NCBI RefSeq assembly: GCF_021155775.2
Contig: NC_060233.1
Coordinates: 39,401,077 to 39,465,076 of the forward strand
Reading direction: 5' to 3'
From: Neodiprion pinetum
Taxonomy: Eukaryota > Arthropoda > Insecta > Hymenoptera > Diprionidae
DNA: 64,000 nucleotides
The notes beneath the pieces are model-generated. The model did not search any database. It had not been told where the DNA came from and worked only from the letters and a program-made list of their open reading frames with translations. Position numbers and translations under genes: made by a program. Numbering within the stretch: position 1 is the first letter of the stretch; each line of letters starts with the position of its first letter. Shown piece after piece: positions 13,771 to 31,454 of the stretch.

Positions 13771-16700
13771 ATGACATCAAAAACGGTATTCGTTACGCAG
13801 GAGGGACCGGCAAATGCCTTAGCCCTAAATAAGGATAATACTCAAGTTGTGATCGCTGGACGCAATGGTAGGACAACCTTTTTCAAATCCTTCCATACGA
13901 CTAAGCTGTTTTATTAATTTTCAATACAATTTACTGGTTTATTAAAGATTTATTATCGATTTTCTCCCTTAGTCTTCAAAATATTCGCCCTACTTGAAGA
14001 CAAGTTTGAAGAAGTCTGCAATCTGAGAGTTGGGAAGAATCTTAATCTGAATTTTTCATGCAATGATGTTGCTTGGAATTTAATCGATGGTAAATAATAT
14101 ACGAAATATTTTTAGTGATGCAGCAATACTTGGTTTGGAAAATCCTCTGTTTCCTTAATTATCGGTATTATTTTCTAATTAAAATCCTGGATTGGCATAC
14201 ACCTCATAATTCATGCTATAAAAGAATGATTAAATGTCTTTTTTAGATCACATATTGGCAACCGCAGCCACCAATGGTGCTGTGGTGGTATGGAACCTGA
14301 ATCGACCTTCTCGGTCAAAGCAGGAACACGTGTTTATTGATCATAAAAGAACTGTGAATAAAGTGAGCTTTCACATGACTGAGCCTATGTGGTTAATATC
14401 AGGCTCTCAAGACGGAACTATGAAATGTTTTGATCTCAGAATTAAGGAGGCTACTAAAACATTTTACAGGTATAGCGAGCCATATGGAAATACTATCCAA
14501 ATTGCTCTTGCAAAGGTTTATACTCCAGTGAAGTTAAGAGTCAATCTGTGTCTTGTTCATTTACTTGTAAATTCATTGATTTGTTCACTCTTATAGCAAC
14601 ACAGAATCTGTGCGAGATGTGCAGTTTTCACCGCATCAACAATACACATTTGCAGCTGTTTCGGAAAATGGTCATGTTCAGCAATGGGACTTGAGGAAAC
14701 CCGACCGATGCTTCCAGCATTTCACAGCACACAGTGGGCCAATTTTTGCTTGTGATTGGCACCCTGAAGCCTCGTGGCTAGCTACTGCCTCACGTGATAA
14801 AACAATTAAGGTATAGATGGTTATGGGAATATATTACAGGGATTTTCTTAGTACTTATATAGAAGAACAGAGATTAAAATTTGTATACTTCAGGTTTGGG
14901 ACATATCAGCTAAACCCACATGTGAATATACAATCCATACAATTGCATCTGTGGGTAGAATAAAATGGCGACCTCAAAGAAAGTATCACATTGCAAGCTG
15001 CGCCTTGGTCGTAGACTGCAGCATTAATGTATGGGATATTAGAAGGCCTTATATACCGTTTGCTAGTTTTAACGAGCATAAAGATGTTCCAACTGGTGTT
15101 GCCTGGAGAGGAGATCCTCAGTACTTTTTATCAACAAGCAGGGTACGTATTTCCAGTGCCAAAATGAATAAAATGTTCCAGACCGAAAATTCACAAGTTT
15201 TGTTTCCTAGGATTGTACATTATATCATCACGTGTTTAAAGATGCAACTAGACCGGCAAGCAAAGCAAATCCTCAAGGCATTGCACTCAACTGCAAGGGT
15301 GATGTGGCATATGCTTGCAAAATCAGTGTGAACGCACCAACTACTGTTAAACAGTTAACTAGCATCATGAGGTATTTCTCGTGCTTGTGCTAATTGCCGC
15401 AATTAGACGGCATTTTTAATAATTTTACTACATTATTTCATTGTTCATAGGAAATCTCCAGCGAGTAATGACACCTTCTGTATGGCCTCTAGTATGATGC
15501 ACAGATTCACGGAAACTGCGCCACGAGAACCTAAGTGGTTTAGGGAATGTGCTGAAGGATACTTACTCAGCGGTAGACTTAATGATATTTGTGATCATAA
15601 TGCAGCAGTTGCCATTACTGCAGGCAGAAATGATGTGCGTATAAATAAGAAAATATGTCCTTCCACCATTCATACTTAGGTACAAACGGGTTAAAACATT
15701 ACAAGTAAGCAGTAAACATTATTTGAACGCCATTCTATAGATTATAAAGAAAAAATTGTTATAGATAAGTACAGTATGGAGTATAACGAAAACACTGTAT
15801 GCAAATCCACTTGGAAATATGTTGAAATCGTCGCCAAATGTTTCGAAAGATGATACTGTCAACACTCTGAACCTTGCACAAATTGGCATTGGATCAACAG
15901 TTGATCAGACAAATATAGGTATGACCAACATTGCTGTGATTACCATATTAAGTAAAATACTGCAAATCTCTTAAACATGTATGTAGAACTTAATGCATGG
16001 AATAAGTTGTTGAGCTTTTTCAACCTACTTATGCTTTTAGCTTAATAATAATAATAATACCACTATTCAGGTCATGAAAATGATGTCAAATCACTGCAAG
16101 GTGAAGCGCCTGGTGTGATTAGTGGTGGCGACGATGAGACTGAGACTGATGAAATGACTGAGAATCAAAATTTTATTGGCCCCATACTTCCCAGGTACTT
16201 TGCAAGTATAACTTTTCAGTATTAAATTAATATCTGTGCAATTTTTTATTGAGAATGTGTAACTTATCAATTCAAATTGTTTTTAAAGTCACAGGCGATA
16301 CCTGGCTGGACACAAATGTCAACCAAAAGGTGATTTCTTCTTTGGAGATGGTGAACTCGAACCAATAACAATGGACTACACATCTGGTTATATACACAAT
16401 CTCATGAATCATGAGAATGATTGGACATTACCTAAAGAAGCATTTCCTTTGCGACACGAAATACAGGATAGATCCCCACCTCCTGAACAATTTCCCAATC
16501 ATTCTCCAGATATGAATGACAATGATTCTGGATCAGTCACAGTAGAGGATCAACCTTGTGAATTGATAGTGACTGCCGTTCCCAAGCCATCATTTTGGGA
16601 TCCAACACAGCTAATTGAAGAAGCGTTGAGACATCATGCAGCAATTTTGGATGTTCAGACATCAGCGTCGATATTAATTGCTCTTGGAGAACGAAGAAAA

Positions 16701-17269
16701 AGTTTGAACATCGAGGCAGCAACTCAAGAGCATTGGTTACTCGAATATATCGACATGCTAGGTAGATTTAAATTATGGGAAATTGCTACTCAGGTAAGTT
16801 AAAAGTTATTAAAATATTTTGAGAGCCAATGAGGTGGTTGAACAAACACTGAACAATATTGATCCATAGATTATACAGCTAGCCTGGATGCCGTCTGTGT
16901 CTCAATTAAATCAGCAATCAACAACAATACATGCATGCTGCACAACGTGTACCAAGCCTCTTCAGAGGTCAGCGTGGTTATGTGATCGATGTCATACTTC
17001 AAGACATGCTCTCTGTTCGATTTGTCATCAAGTGAGTGTAACTTGTATTGTATTTTTATCAGTCATAACATAGCTGCTTCACATTAAGCAGTGTTTTAAC
17101 TGCAACAAATGTTCCAAATGATTCAAATAAGGCCTTTCAGGTTGTGCGGGGTGTGTATGCATGGTGTCAAGGTTGTGCTCACGGGGGACATGTAATTCAT
17201 ATGAACGAATGGTTCGAGAGTAATCGTCAATGTCCAACAGGCTGTGGCCACATTTGCGAGTTTACTTAA
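13771..17269 (+). CDS. Wdr24: GATOR2 complex subunit WDR24 (WD repeats plus C-terminal zinc/RING domain)
   Basis: WDR24 is a GATOR2 subunit; the complex opposes GATOR1 and so promotes amino-acid signalling to TORC1 at the lysosome. Exons: 13771-13867, 13973-14089, 14247-14469, 14597-14810, 14894-15142, 15211-15371, 15451-15634, 15765-15918, 16071-16194, 16289-16793, 16870-17031 and 17141-17269. They join in frame to 772 residues (human about 790). The first half holds WD repeats, with GH/WD-type blocks such as DHILATAATNGAVVVWNLNR, LISGSQDGTMKCFDLR, HVQQWDLRKP and LATASRDKTIKVWDIS. The C-terminus is a cysteine/histidine zinc domain: CCTTCTKPLQRSAWLCDRCH, then CSICHQ, WCQGCAHGGHVIHMNEWF and CPTGCGHICEFT, matching the atypical RING of WDR24. 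The exon at 16289 has a second in-frame acceptor six bases later. The next gene is Ral, convergent. Confidence 0.96.
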
Positions 17270-20200
17270 CTGCAAAACTTCGGCTCTCTATTGGCTACCA
17301 GTGAAGGTATTACAGTACCTAATTTAGGGATGCAATTACTTACTGAAAGGAGTATTTAATGTAACTTTTTCGATAAGTAAGATAATTATTATGAGGCAAG
17401 TACAGCATAGTAACTCCGACCACGCTCATAATTATCTTTGAATCGCACAATGTTATGTCGTATCAAAGTGATACCTTCTAGTCACTGACAACGAGTATTC
17501 GACATTTACACAGTTATTTATGATCCAAATGCAGCAAACATGCTCATCTTTTTACTTTTTACCCTGAAATTTAAGACTTATTTCACCACACTCATGGTAA
17601 TGGTTTGGTAAATCAATACTTGTAATTTGAAGTAAGAACCCTGCTGCTAGTGAAGACACATACAATATCCTGCGCTTTCCTCGTGCCAAGAGTAAGTTTT
17701 AAGTACGTATCAACAGACCACACAGCTCGTTTTTTTTTCTACTCAACCCATTAAGAATTGATTATATTTCAGAGGTCGTTACACAATTATGCAATGTTTC
17801 AACTTGTCGAATAGACACGGTTAGTCGTGACAAGTATTTTTATAAATCATTAACAATATTAACAGTAAAAATTAGACAAAATGTACAAATGAATAGGTCT
17901 TTATATTTGACTATGGTTAATCCCACGTTTTTGATTATTATCAATGGAAAAAGAGACTGCATGGAGAAATGATGTACCTATAAATGAAATGTTTTTTGAA
18001 AATCTTCACAAAATCTTTCCATGTATCTTATACTACCAGTAACATATAGTGTTGTGCTGAGTGTATTGAAATGTCAATAGAATCATGATTTTCAAATAGC
18101 TAAATTTTAAAGTTTACTAATAATTCGTCAGTGACCGACCAAAGTTATTCATATGTCATGGGGTGGATGATAGTGATCACGATAAGCAGTTATCGATGAC
18201 CGCATCGACACCCAGCTGCGATGTTATTATGGCCTAGTATGAGTTCATAACCCGTCGACTGGGCGCACGTACGAAGAATTAGAGGAAATGAGAAGAAGTT
18301 ACATTGAGGAGTTGAATGTTTGACTGTATAATTGATTTATTGTCAAAGATATTGAGAGTGCAATAAGAAGACGTGAGGGAGAAAAAATGGAAGAGAGGTT
18401 TTTAAGATATCCGAATGAATGACGACTTGAGAGTCTGTATATGGGGTGAAGGATGCAAAGGACTGGGCTAGTTGCAGTGCAGGAGTAGAGGGGGCATTCT
18501 GCTGATGCGGTATGCAAAGTGAGACAGTGAGGTGATGATAAGAAGAGGATGCAGGGTATAAGGTGACTAAAAGAGTGTGGGAAAAGAATCTAAGGTCTCG
18601 AGGACCCAACACATGCATTACAAATACAAAATTAGGATTGTTTCCTTATATGCAATTATTGTGTTTTATATGAATAATGTACATACTTTTGTCATAGCTT
18701 CAACTACTGTAAATATGTAAAGCAAATAGGCTAGTAGCAAAACCAAGCAGTAAGAGAAGATGAAGTACAAAACATAATGTCCGTACTTACTTCATATTTT
18801 TATGTATAAAAGTCATACGAAACTTCTTATTTGATCTGTTATGTTGTGATATGTCATTTCTGAAGAAATTCAAAATACATAGTGGATAAATCATGGATGA
18901 AGGACTTGCAATGATTGTAATATGCTTTGAAAGTACATGACAGGATTCTTTCAATCGTGTATTCATATTAAAGGTACAGAATTATAAATTATATTACAAT
19001 TTTTCACGACGTTTATCGAGTGAGTAAATTGCAAACTGAGGTGTGATATAAAGTATTAAGTATTACAAAAAACAATCGTACAATGTCCAATTGATAACTT
19101 TTAAATCTGAAAATTTTGTTATATACGTATCAACAGTATCTGTACAGTAATTGAATTCGAATACGCTGAAACTTACACAAATGAGTTGTCGCATTATTAG
19201 AATTTTCAGTAAGAACAAATTAATTGCACAAAAGAAATCAAAATTTATATTTACCAAGTGTAGCAACAATTTTGAATCACTGTTATTGTGTTATAGGTAC
19301 AAGAACTTATACTAGGAAAGATCGTTAATTTTAGACCAGTTAGTTCTCTAAAACTCGATTTAACAGTAAATAAGATCGTTCACATACTATGAAACCAGGG
19401 AGCTAATATTATTAATCAGAAAACTTGACGTTATTATAGAGATAGTCTGATATTCAATTCAACTAATTTAGAATATTGAAGAAAAGGCACATTTACCGGT
19501 TGGAAAAGTACAAAAGTATGAAAATAATTTTCAACGCTATTTATGTATTGCATTTAACGTAAAAAGAATTTATACAGCTTATGTCACTGGGAAAATATAA
19601 TACTTTTAATGTTGTGTTCACTTTATTGATTACAAGATTTCCGTTATACTTGCGTTCGAATAATTAATTGAAAATGCATTTTCTTTCCGAAAATAAACGG
19701 AAAACTATTTTTGAAGTACGTCTACAAATTCACAATACTTATTGCTACACGTTTATATTCACCATTAAAAATTTTGTCAGCTTTGAACGGAAATCAATTT
19801 TATTGAATTTATTTTTTTTTGTAACGATATGAAAAATTAAAATTAAATTACGGTAATTATATAATATACAAGCATGCTTGCATTAGATATACAAATGACA
19901 TAATTTGCAACTTGCCAGTCGAGTATAATGACGATGCAATGGAATCAAATGACGAGTAGGTATTACACATGTACAAAAATGATGCAAAAATATTTGCATG
20001 TTCAAATATGAGCAGTGGAAATAGTGTGAGGTTCCTATAATTGCAAATTACTTTGTACCAAATTCATCAGAATAGAGGGCACAAGCATTGCACATTTCTT
20101 GTGCATATACATATAGGTGTACATTTAAATTAGTTTGTTACGACTGGGCATTTATCATGTATTGTTGAAAACATTACAGCCACTAATGAGTGTAAAAATT

Positions 20201-20391
20201 ACAGCTGCACGAATTGCATCAAATATTCATTTGAAATGGTATAAGCAGATGTCAAGGCCAAATGATTATTATCCCTTTTTGAAGAAATGTGAAATATCTT
20301 CATGCCATGGAACAAAGGAGCTATTTATATTATTATACCTCGCTAAGAGATACGCAGCAATGATTTCAAATTATGATCGTTTTTGAATATG
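17270..20391. other. Convergent 3' region of WDR24 and Ral
   Basis: Roughly 3.1 kb of AT-rich sequence lies between the WDR24 stop and the distal Ral terminal exon. It probably contains the WDR24 3' UTR and a long Ral 3' UTR. A more G-rich, purine-biased patch at about 18240-18600 has only short, unrecognised ORFs. No transposon or RNA gene was recognised. Confidence 0.45.
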
Positions 20392-25026
<4,635 letters not shown>

Positions 25027-28000
25027 ATGAGTAGCGTTAAGTTAGAAGTTCAGTGGTCATCGATACACCCAAATAAATTCATTACTTGGGGCACCGAAAT
25101 ATGTTTATACGAAGTTACCCAAATCAAAGATAGTGTCAGGCCTTCTTGTGAGTAGAGACCCAAAGCATATTACAAAACACGTATTGTTGTTATTTCTTGA
25201 ATATCGCCTTGTTGGGTGTTTATATTTTATCAACAAAAGAATTATTTGCAGGTATAAAGATCTCTGACTCTACAGTCGCCCATTTATTGGCAACGAACAC
25301 AAACCATCACTATGTTAAATGCATTGATATTTACACCCAACCTGAGCCTGACATTCTATTGGCAGTTGGGCAAGCGAATGGTAAAGTTGTACTAACTACT
25401 TTTGGCCCAACGGCATTCGACTCTCTTGGACTTACTGGCAAGGAACTTGGTAAACGAAATTCACCAATAATTGTTCTGGAAGTTGTATTCATTTTCTTCG
25501 CTTTTTAAGTTATACGGTATAATATTTTAGCTTGCTTTTTGCTTTTAATCATATCCGTGATCACTTTGCTAGCTCCGAGGCATGCAAGGCAATGCAATAC
25601 GGTTGCATGGAATCCGGTAGACCCAAATTTAATAATTTGTGGCTTGGATAAGCACAGAACGGATTCTTCCGTTTTATTATGGGATGTCCTGAAAAGTCCA
25701 ACTGGATCGCATCACCACAGTAACATGCAGGCAGAATCTGTCAGACCTATAGCAGAGGCTGGAGTCTCTGAAACAGCACATTCCCTCGCTTGGTTCCTTA
25801 ACGAACCAAGATGTTTGGTTGTTGGAATCAATAACAAACATTTAAAGATTATTGATTTTCGAGGTAAGACATTATGGTACTGGTGGTTATTAATTAATTT
25901 ATTGCCAATGAAGGATAATTGGAACTTCTGCCTTTTATTTGTGTTGATTCAAACATCTTTTTGTATTAATCATCTGTTTAGATTGTGTGAAAGTAGTGAA
26001 CTCAACGCCAACAAAAGCAGTGTACAGTTTGTCAGTAGATCCTCATAACAATTATCACTTAGTTTCCCATATTGAAAATCAAATTCTTATATGGGACACT
26101 CGTTACTTTGAAAAACCGATATTAACCCTACCGCAGAGCAGACAAGTGACTAAAGTACTATGGTGTCCTTCAAGGCATAACCTGCTGGGATCTCTGCAGA
26201 AAGACTCTGGTACAGTGAGATTTATCATACTTAAATTGCTAAATGAAACAAAGTGGTTCAACTTGTTCATTAATGGTGAAATGTATTTTCATTAATCATT
26301 GACCACACAGGATCTTTGCATCTTCACGATGTACAGCATTGTGGGCTTGGTGGCGGCGAGGAAACAGAGCCAGGCGCTTTAGAAAGAACTGTCGCCCCAC
26401 CATGGTCTAGTCCTACAAGTTTTTCATGGCATCCGACTCACGCGAATAGATTGTTGGCTATATCGCAACAAGGTGTGTGCAGTTGATTTTTTTTTGTTTT
26501 CGTATCTCTTACGTATTACCATGGAGTACGAGGGGACGAATTTTCCATACATGGTCGCAAATATAAGTCTATTGTACAGTTTCGTCTTCTTTCAAGCTAG
26601 GTGTAATGCTCGATTTAGAACTAATGCAGCGTATAATTATACATCATTACTATTCCTAAGTCATTTGCATATTTCAGGTTTGACGGACTACACTGTTTTT
26701 GAAAGAATTACTATCAACTGGTCAACTAAGTCATATCTAGCATGGAACCATGCTTCAAAATCATTCAAATACATTTATAGCACCGACAACATATACAAAT
26801 CCTTGAACGATATTTCACTGCAAACGAAAAGTCGAGCCATGCGAGACTACGGCCTTCTGGTTAGTACAGGATGATTGTAACATGGACTTGTTAAAACTAC
26901 ACATCTTCATATAGAACGATTTAAGAGAATTAATTCTGATATATTTAAAATTGTAATAATTAATTATATTTTTCACTAAGGCCGAACTATCGCAAAATGG
27001 AGAGCTAGCTGAAAATGATACCCTGAAAAATTTATGGCAATGGCTGTATTTGAGTCGTTCTTTAGTGGAAGATGGAACAATATGTAGTCCAGACAATAAG
27101 CACCCAGGTGTCAGGTAAACTGATATTTTCTTTGGCTTATAGCCGTACTGATAGATGCTCTGATAATTACTTTGTAACTCTCCATAGAACTGTTCTGAAA
27201 CTTGATGGACAGCCGACTTCTACTAACGGTTTCATTAAGTCTGAATTAGTGCTTCGACTGTGGGCTGACATTGGGTCAAATCACAGTGCTAAAATATACA
27301 GGTAAAGAAAACCCAGGTGTCATAATTCCGAAAATATGAATTATGTGTTTGCTCAATACACTTTAAGCTTATGAAGTACAAAAACAAAAATATTCTTTAT
27401 CAACGAAATGATTCATCGAACAATATCCTCTATTATGCTAACAATAAGTATCTTTGATTTGCCAAAAATAAATGTTTATCACAGGTCACCTGACCGAGAT
27501 AAAGCACTTCAATTGTGTGGTTGGAGATTTGATAAAGAAACGAACGCTCCTTATAATAATGCATTTTTGGAAAGACTAGAGAGGGAAGGAGCTTATCCTA
27601 GAGCTGCAGCCATCTCTGTTTTCAATCTTGGACTGAGGCAAGCCATAGAAATATTGAATAGAGGGGCGGACAAAATGTCACTAGCAACAAATTTAAATAT
27701 CGTTGCTATGGCTTTGTCAGGCTTCTCTGAAGATAGAAATAGTATGTGGCGGGAGCTTTGCTTAAAATCTAGATCTCAATTAACTGACCCATATCTCAGA
27801 GCAACATTTGCATTCCTCACTGCTGACAATGATTCGTATGAAAATGTTTTGGTGAGTAAAGTAATTTTTACGATTTATTTGTTAGATGACCGTAGAATCT
27901 TTTATGATGAATTACTGAATATTTCTCACTGCAAAAATGAAATGGATAGATGTGGAAAAGTTTCATTCGTCTGTAATAATCGTCACTAATATATTTTTTC

Positions 28001-29223
28001 AGAATGAGAATGGAATGGCTGTTGAGGATAGAGTGGCATTTGCGCTCATGTTTCTATCTGATAGTAAATTACATGAATATTTCAAAAAATTGACTCAAAA
28101 ATTAACTGATGACGGTAACTTAGCCGGGATTCTGATTACTGGTTAGTAATTAAACGAGTGTTGAAAATTAATTTCAAAAAACTAAATTTAAAATGCTTTG
28201 AACTGTATGTGCCACTTCAGGGGCTAGTTCAGACGGGATACAGTTACTAAATAGGTACTTAGAAATCACTGGTGATGTCCAAAGTTGCAGCCTAATCGCC
28301 ATTCGAGCTCTGTCACCGAAATTGCTTCAGGACAATCAAGTTCAAGTTTGGATTGCAAGGTAGTCTATCTTGTAGCTAGTAACACGAAGAAAATACGACT
28401 TTTTGTTAGAGAATAATGAATCGCCTAACCAGAATCAACTGTTCTGCAGCTATAGAACGCTTTTGGATGCTTGGAAAATGTGGAATCAAAGAGCACATTT
28501 TGATATAGCGATGCGAACTTCAACGAATGAGAAACCTCCACAACAAGTATACATATCTTGCAATTTCTGTGGCAAAAGTATTTCGGCTTATATGCAGGGG
28601 TTAAGCAGAGCTAGAGGACCATTTGCCAGGCTTGGGAGTACGTCCAACAAATTGAAGGTAAAAGTTTAGTTCACAATTTCTGTGTTTGTGTAATCCCCGT
28701 AAATTTCTTGCAAAAACCAACGTGGCTTGTGATTTCTTTGTAGATGTCTTCGTGTCCTAGCTGTCGCAAACCTCTACCCCGCTGTGCGATCTGTCTCATG
28801 CACATGGGTACAGCCAGTGGTTTACAAACAGGAGGGACCACACCAAATAGAGGGGAGGAGGATAGTAAACTAACGGAATTTAGTAGTTGGTTTACTTGGT
28901 GTCAAACGTGCAGACATGGTGGACACGCCAACCACATCACGCACTGGTTTAGGTGAATTTTTACAATGTAAATTTAGTTGAATTGTTGTACATTGAAAAA
29001 ATCAGTTTATTCATCAAAATCGGTGAGTGGCACACGTGGTTCCAATCATTTATTACATCGAACAAAATGCATGGAGTGGAATTTTAGAGAGAAAGTTTTT
29101 TTTGCATTGCTCTAAACAGACAAATTATATTTCAGAGAGCATTCGGAATGCCCTGTAACATCTTGTACGTGCAGATGCTTTTCACTAGATGCATCTTGCA
29201 AGATCGGAGTTGGGGTTGTATAA
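25027..29223 (+). CDS. Mio: GATOR2 complex subunit Mios (missing oocyte)
   Basis: Mios is a GATOR2 subunit that activates TORC1; the fly gene is named for its role in keeping oocyte identity. Exons: 25027-25147, 25252-25449, 25573-25863, 25982-26209, 26311-26472, 26678-26859, 26981-27114, 27188-27301, 27485-27851, 28003-28141, 28221-28359, 28450-28657, 28744-28952 and 29136-29223. They join to 859 residues (human 875). The N-terminal half is WD-repeat-like (CNTVAWNPVDPNLIICGLDK, HLVSHIENQILIWDTRYFEK). Then comes the helical region (ALQLCGW, VVAMALSGFSEDRNSMWREL, DRVAFALMFLSD). The C-terminus is a zinc domain: CNFCGKSIS, CPSCRKPLPRCAICLMHMGT, WFTWCQTCRHGGHANHITHW and CPVTSCTCRC. All blocks align with human MIOS. 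A polyadenylation signal AATAAA lies at 29249-29254, 26 bases after the stop. Confidence 0.96.
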
Positions 29224-29248
29224 TCTTTCTACCATAATTTTAAATTGT

Positions 29249-29254
29249 AATAAA
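29249..29254 (+). terminator. Polyadenylation signal AATAAA of Mios
   Basis: A canonical AATAAA hexamer starts 26 bases after the Mios stop codon. If used, the Mios 3' UTR is under about 60 bases and ends before the convergent RPA3 stop at 29460. Confidence 0.6.
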
Positions 29255-29459
29255 CGATTATTTAATAGTATTTCGTTCACCAATTATACTTATTTCTTTC
29301 ACTTAATTATCATTTAGAACATTTCTAAGCCTTAAAGATTGAGCTTCAACTTCAGCGAAGTATACTGAAAAAAGTCAGAATATTCGAATGTGTTGAAGGT
29401 GATATACTTGACAGCGAAAAAGAAAATTTATATTAGTAGGGCGTGAGAAAGTTAAAATT

Positions 29460-30131
29460 TCATAAAATGGTATTCGTTTCAGACATTTTCCATTTGTTGC
29501 TACCCAATGTATTGGAGAGTAAGATGAGGTCATTGTACTGTTCCGAGTCTGAAAAAATTTCAACTTATATTCTTTTTTTCAAGTTATGAACAACTAGAGA
29601 ATTTCCATTGTACTTTTTCAATGCCAAAAGATAAAATAACGTCAAGCAAAATCATATACAATAGCATAGACATACATCAGGAGTAGATTCTAAGAAATGA
29701 TGTATCTGTGATAATTTACCAAATTTTTCCGTCATCTCATTTGGGAAGCGAACGAAGTTGCTACAGGAGATGGATGACTTAGACTGTACAGTACCATGAA
29801 CTTCGATGTAACCTTCTAGGTGGCTGTCGATGGGTTCCGAAAGAGAAACTGTGATAATCATATTGTCACTGGTTTTTAACTCCATACTTGTTCCGCTAGG
29901 ATTTATCTGAAATAAGAGATACCAAATTGTTGACAAAAATCGAGGTAAGAAAAGGCGAGGCGTAGTATCATGTGAAACTACGTAAACGTAAATTTGACAT
30001 CAGCCGCCTACCATAACATAACCTCGATAGGATTATGATTCTTTTCTCACCTTGTTAATGGACCCAAGTAAGATGATCTGATCACCGATGTGCTGGGAAA
30101 CTAGCTGTCCGTTGATACGTTTCTTGATCAT
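29460..30131 (-). CDS. RPA3: Replication protein A 14 kDa subunit (RPA3)
   Basis: RPA3 is the smallest subunit of the heterotrimeric single-strand DNA-binding protein RPA, used in replication, repair and recombination. It folds as one OB domain and mainly serves trimerisation. Three exons on the minus strand (30131-30051, 29906-29720 and 29548-29460) give 118 residues (human 121). It begins MIKKRINGQLVSQHIGDQII, where human RPA3 has [20 protein letters not shown]. Exon 2 holds INPSGTSMELKTSDNMIITV and the conserved block LSEPIDSHLEGYIEVHGTVQ (human [20 protein letters not shown]). The last exon, DSEQYNDLILLSNTLGS, corresponds to the C-terminal helix (human DLGLYNEAVKIIHDFP). Length, exon phase and block order all agree. 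It is convergent with Mios (236 bp between stops) and divergent from TMEM222 (385 bp between starts). Confidence 0.92.
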
Positions 30132-30516
30132 GATTCACTAGCAAATTCTGCGACTCCTAAACGGTTCAAATTGGCCGTAGTTTCTCAATTTCTGGCGGGT
30201 GGGAACACAGCGAATCAATTGCGGATGGCGCGAAATAAAGCTCTGTGTAACACGATGAAAGTTGAGTATCGGTAAGTGACGCACTTGACCTTTGCAGTAA
30301 CGTGCATCTGTTGTTGTTACTCCCGAAGGGAAGAAAAATGAGATTTGAGTAATTGGTGATGCATTTTATTGAAAAAAATCAATTCTTTCTAATTTTGAAA
30401 ACATAACTATTGTCGCATCATATTCATAGTCGTTGTGTTGAAGCCACCGTGACACTAGCTGTCAAATGGCGTGCACAACAATTGACATATACTTCGCGTT
30501 TCGTGAGGCGTGAATT
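30132..30516. promoter_or_regulatory. Short divergent promoter region RPA3 / TMEM222
   Basis: Only 385 bp separate the two start codons, so both 5' UTRs and promoters fit in this interval. No TATA box was recognised. A bidirectional promoter is inferred from the distance and orientation. Confidence 0.55.
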
Positions 30517-31454
30517 ATGAAAAATTCATTTGAGCCGTCATCACCGGTGTCAAATGACTCGTCGACGATGGATCTTGTCGTCGATCACCCCAGAACCAGA
30601 TACCCATTCTGTATCGTTTGGACGCCTATACCTCTATTGACGTGAGTAGCCAAGATAACATAACCTCACTTTGCATCAATCTACCAAATTAATTTTACAC
30701 AACTGTGCTCTAAATATGGCAGTCTGCAAGGAATATACCTAATTACATGTATATTAATAATTACAAATATTCCTGACGAGTTTTTTTTTTTTTTTTTAAG
30801 TTACTTTTTTCCAGTTATCGGTCACATGGGAATTGCCACTTCGACAGGAATCATAAGAGATTTCGCTGGTCCATATTACGTTTCAGAGGATAACATGGCA
30901 TTTGGGAAACCAACAAAATATTGGCAGCTAAATTACAATAATGCGAAAGGTGGCGTTCAGGGTTGGGATACAGCTGTGTGTGAAGCCAGCGACATTTATA
31001 AAACACGAATGGTGAGTCAAGACTTTTTGTGGATTTTACGATAGATCACATTTAGAGAAATTTAACAAACAGATCAAATTTATACTTATTATTTACTTCA
31101 GCACAACCTTTGCTGTGATAACTGCCATTCTCATGTCGCGACTGCGTTAAACTTGATGTCCTACAATGATTCGAGACAATGGAATATGGTAAAACTAGCA
31201 TTCCTCATGCTTCTTCACGGGAAGTATGTCAGGTAAGATTGATTTGTCTCTTTACATCTCTCAAAATTCGTTGAAAAAATCAATGAACATTCATTGTCAG
31301 CTATAAAATTTAAAAAATCAAAGTTACTCAAATTTTGGCTAACATGGTATCATTAAAAAATATAAAATATTACAGTTTTTACGCATTTGTGAAGACTTGG
31401 CTGCCATTCGTCATTCTTGTTACAATAATCGTCAGTTTCTATATGTTTGTGTAA
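30517..31454 (+). CDS. Tmem222: Transmembrane protein 222 homolog (DUF778 / RTE1-like family)
   Basis: This is a small membrane protein of the TMEM222 family, related to plant RTE1; its biochemical role is not well known. Exons 30517-30641, 30801-31011, 31102-31232 and 31376-31454 give 181 residues. The family signature is clear: RYPFCIVWTPIPLLT, then FFPVIGHMGIATSTGIIRDF, AGPYYVSEDNMAFGKPTKYW and HNLCCDNCHSHVATALNLM, with GKYVSFYAFVKTWLPF before a C-terminal hydrophobic segment. Human TMEM222 shows the same blocks. The exon 2 acceptor must be the AAG after the T-run at 30781-30797: the stronger-looking CCAG 14 bases later would break the frame, while the AAG restores FFPVIGHMG. An AATAAA polyadenylation signal lies at 31691-31696. 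Confidence 0.94.
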
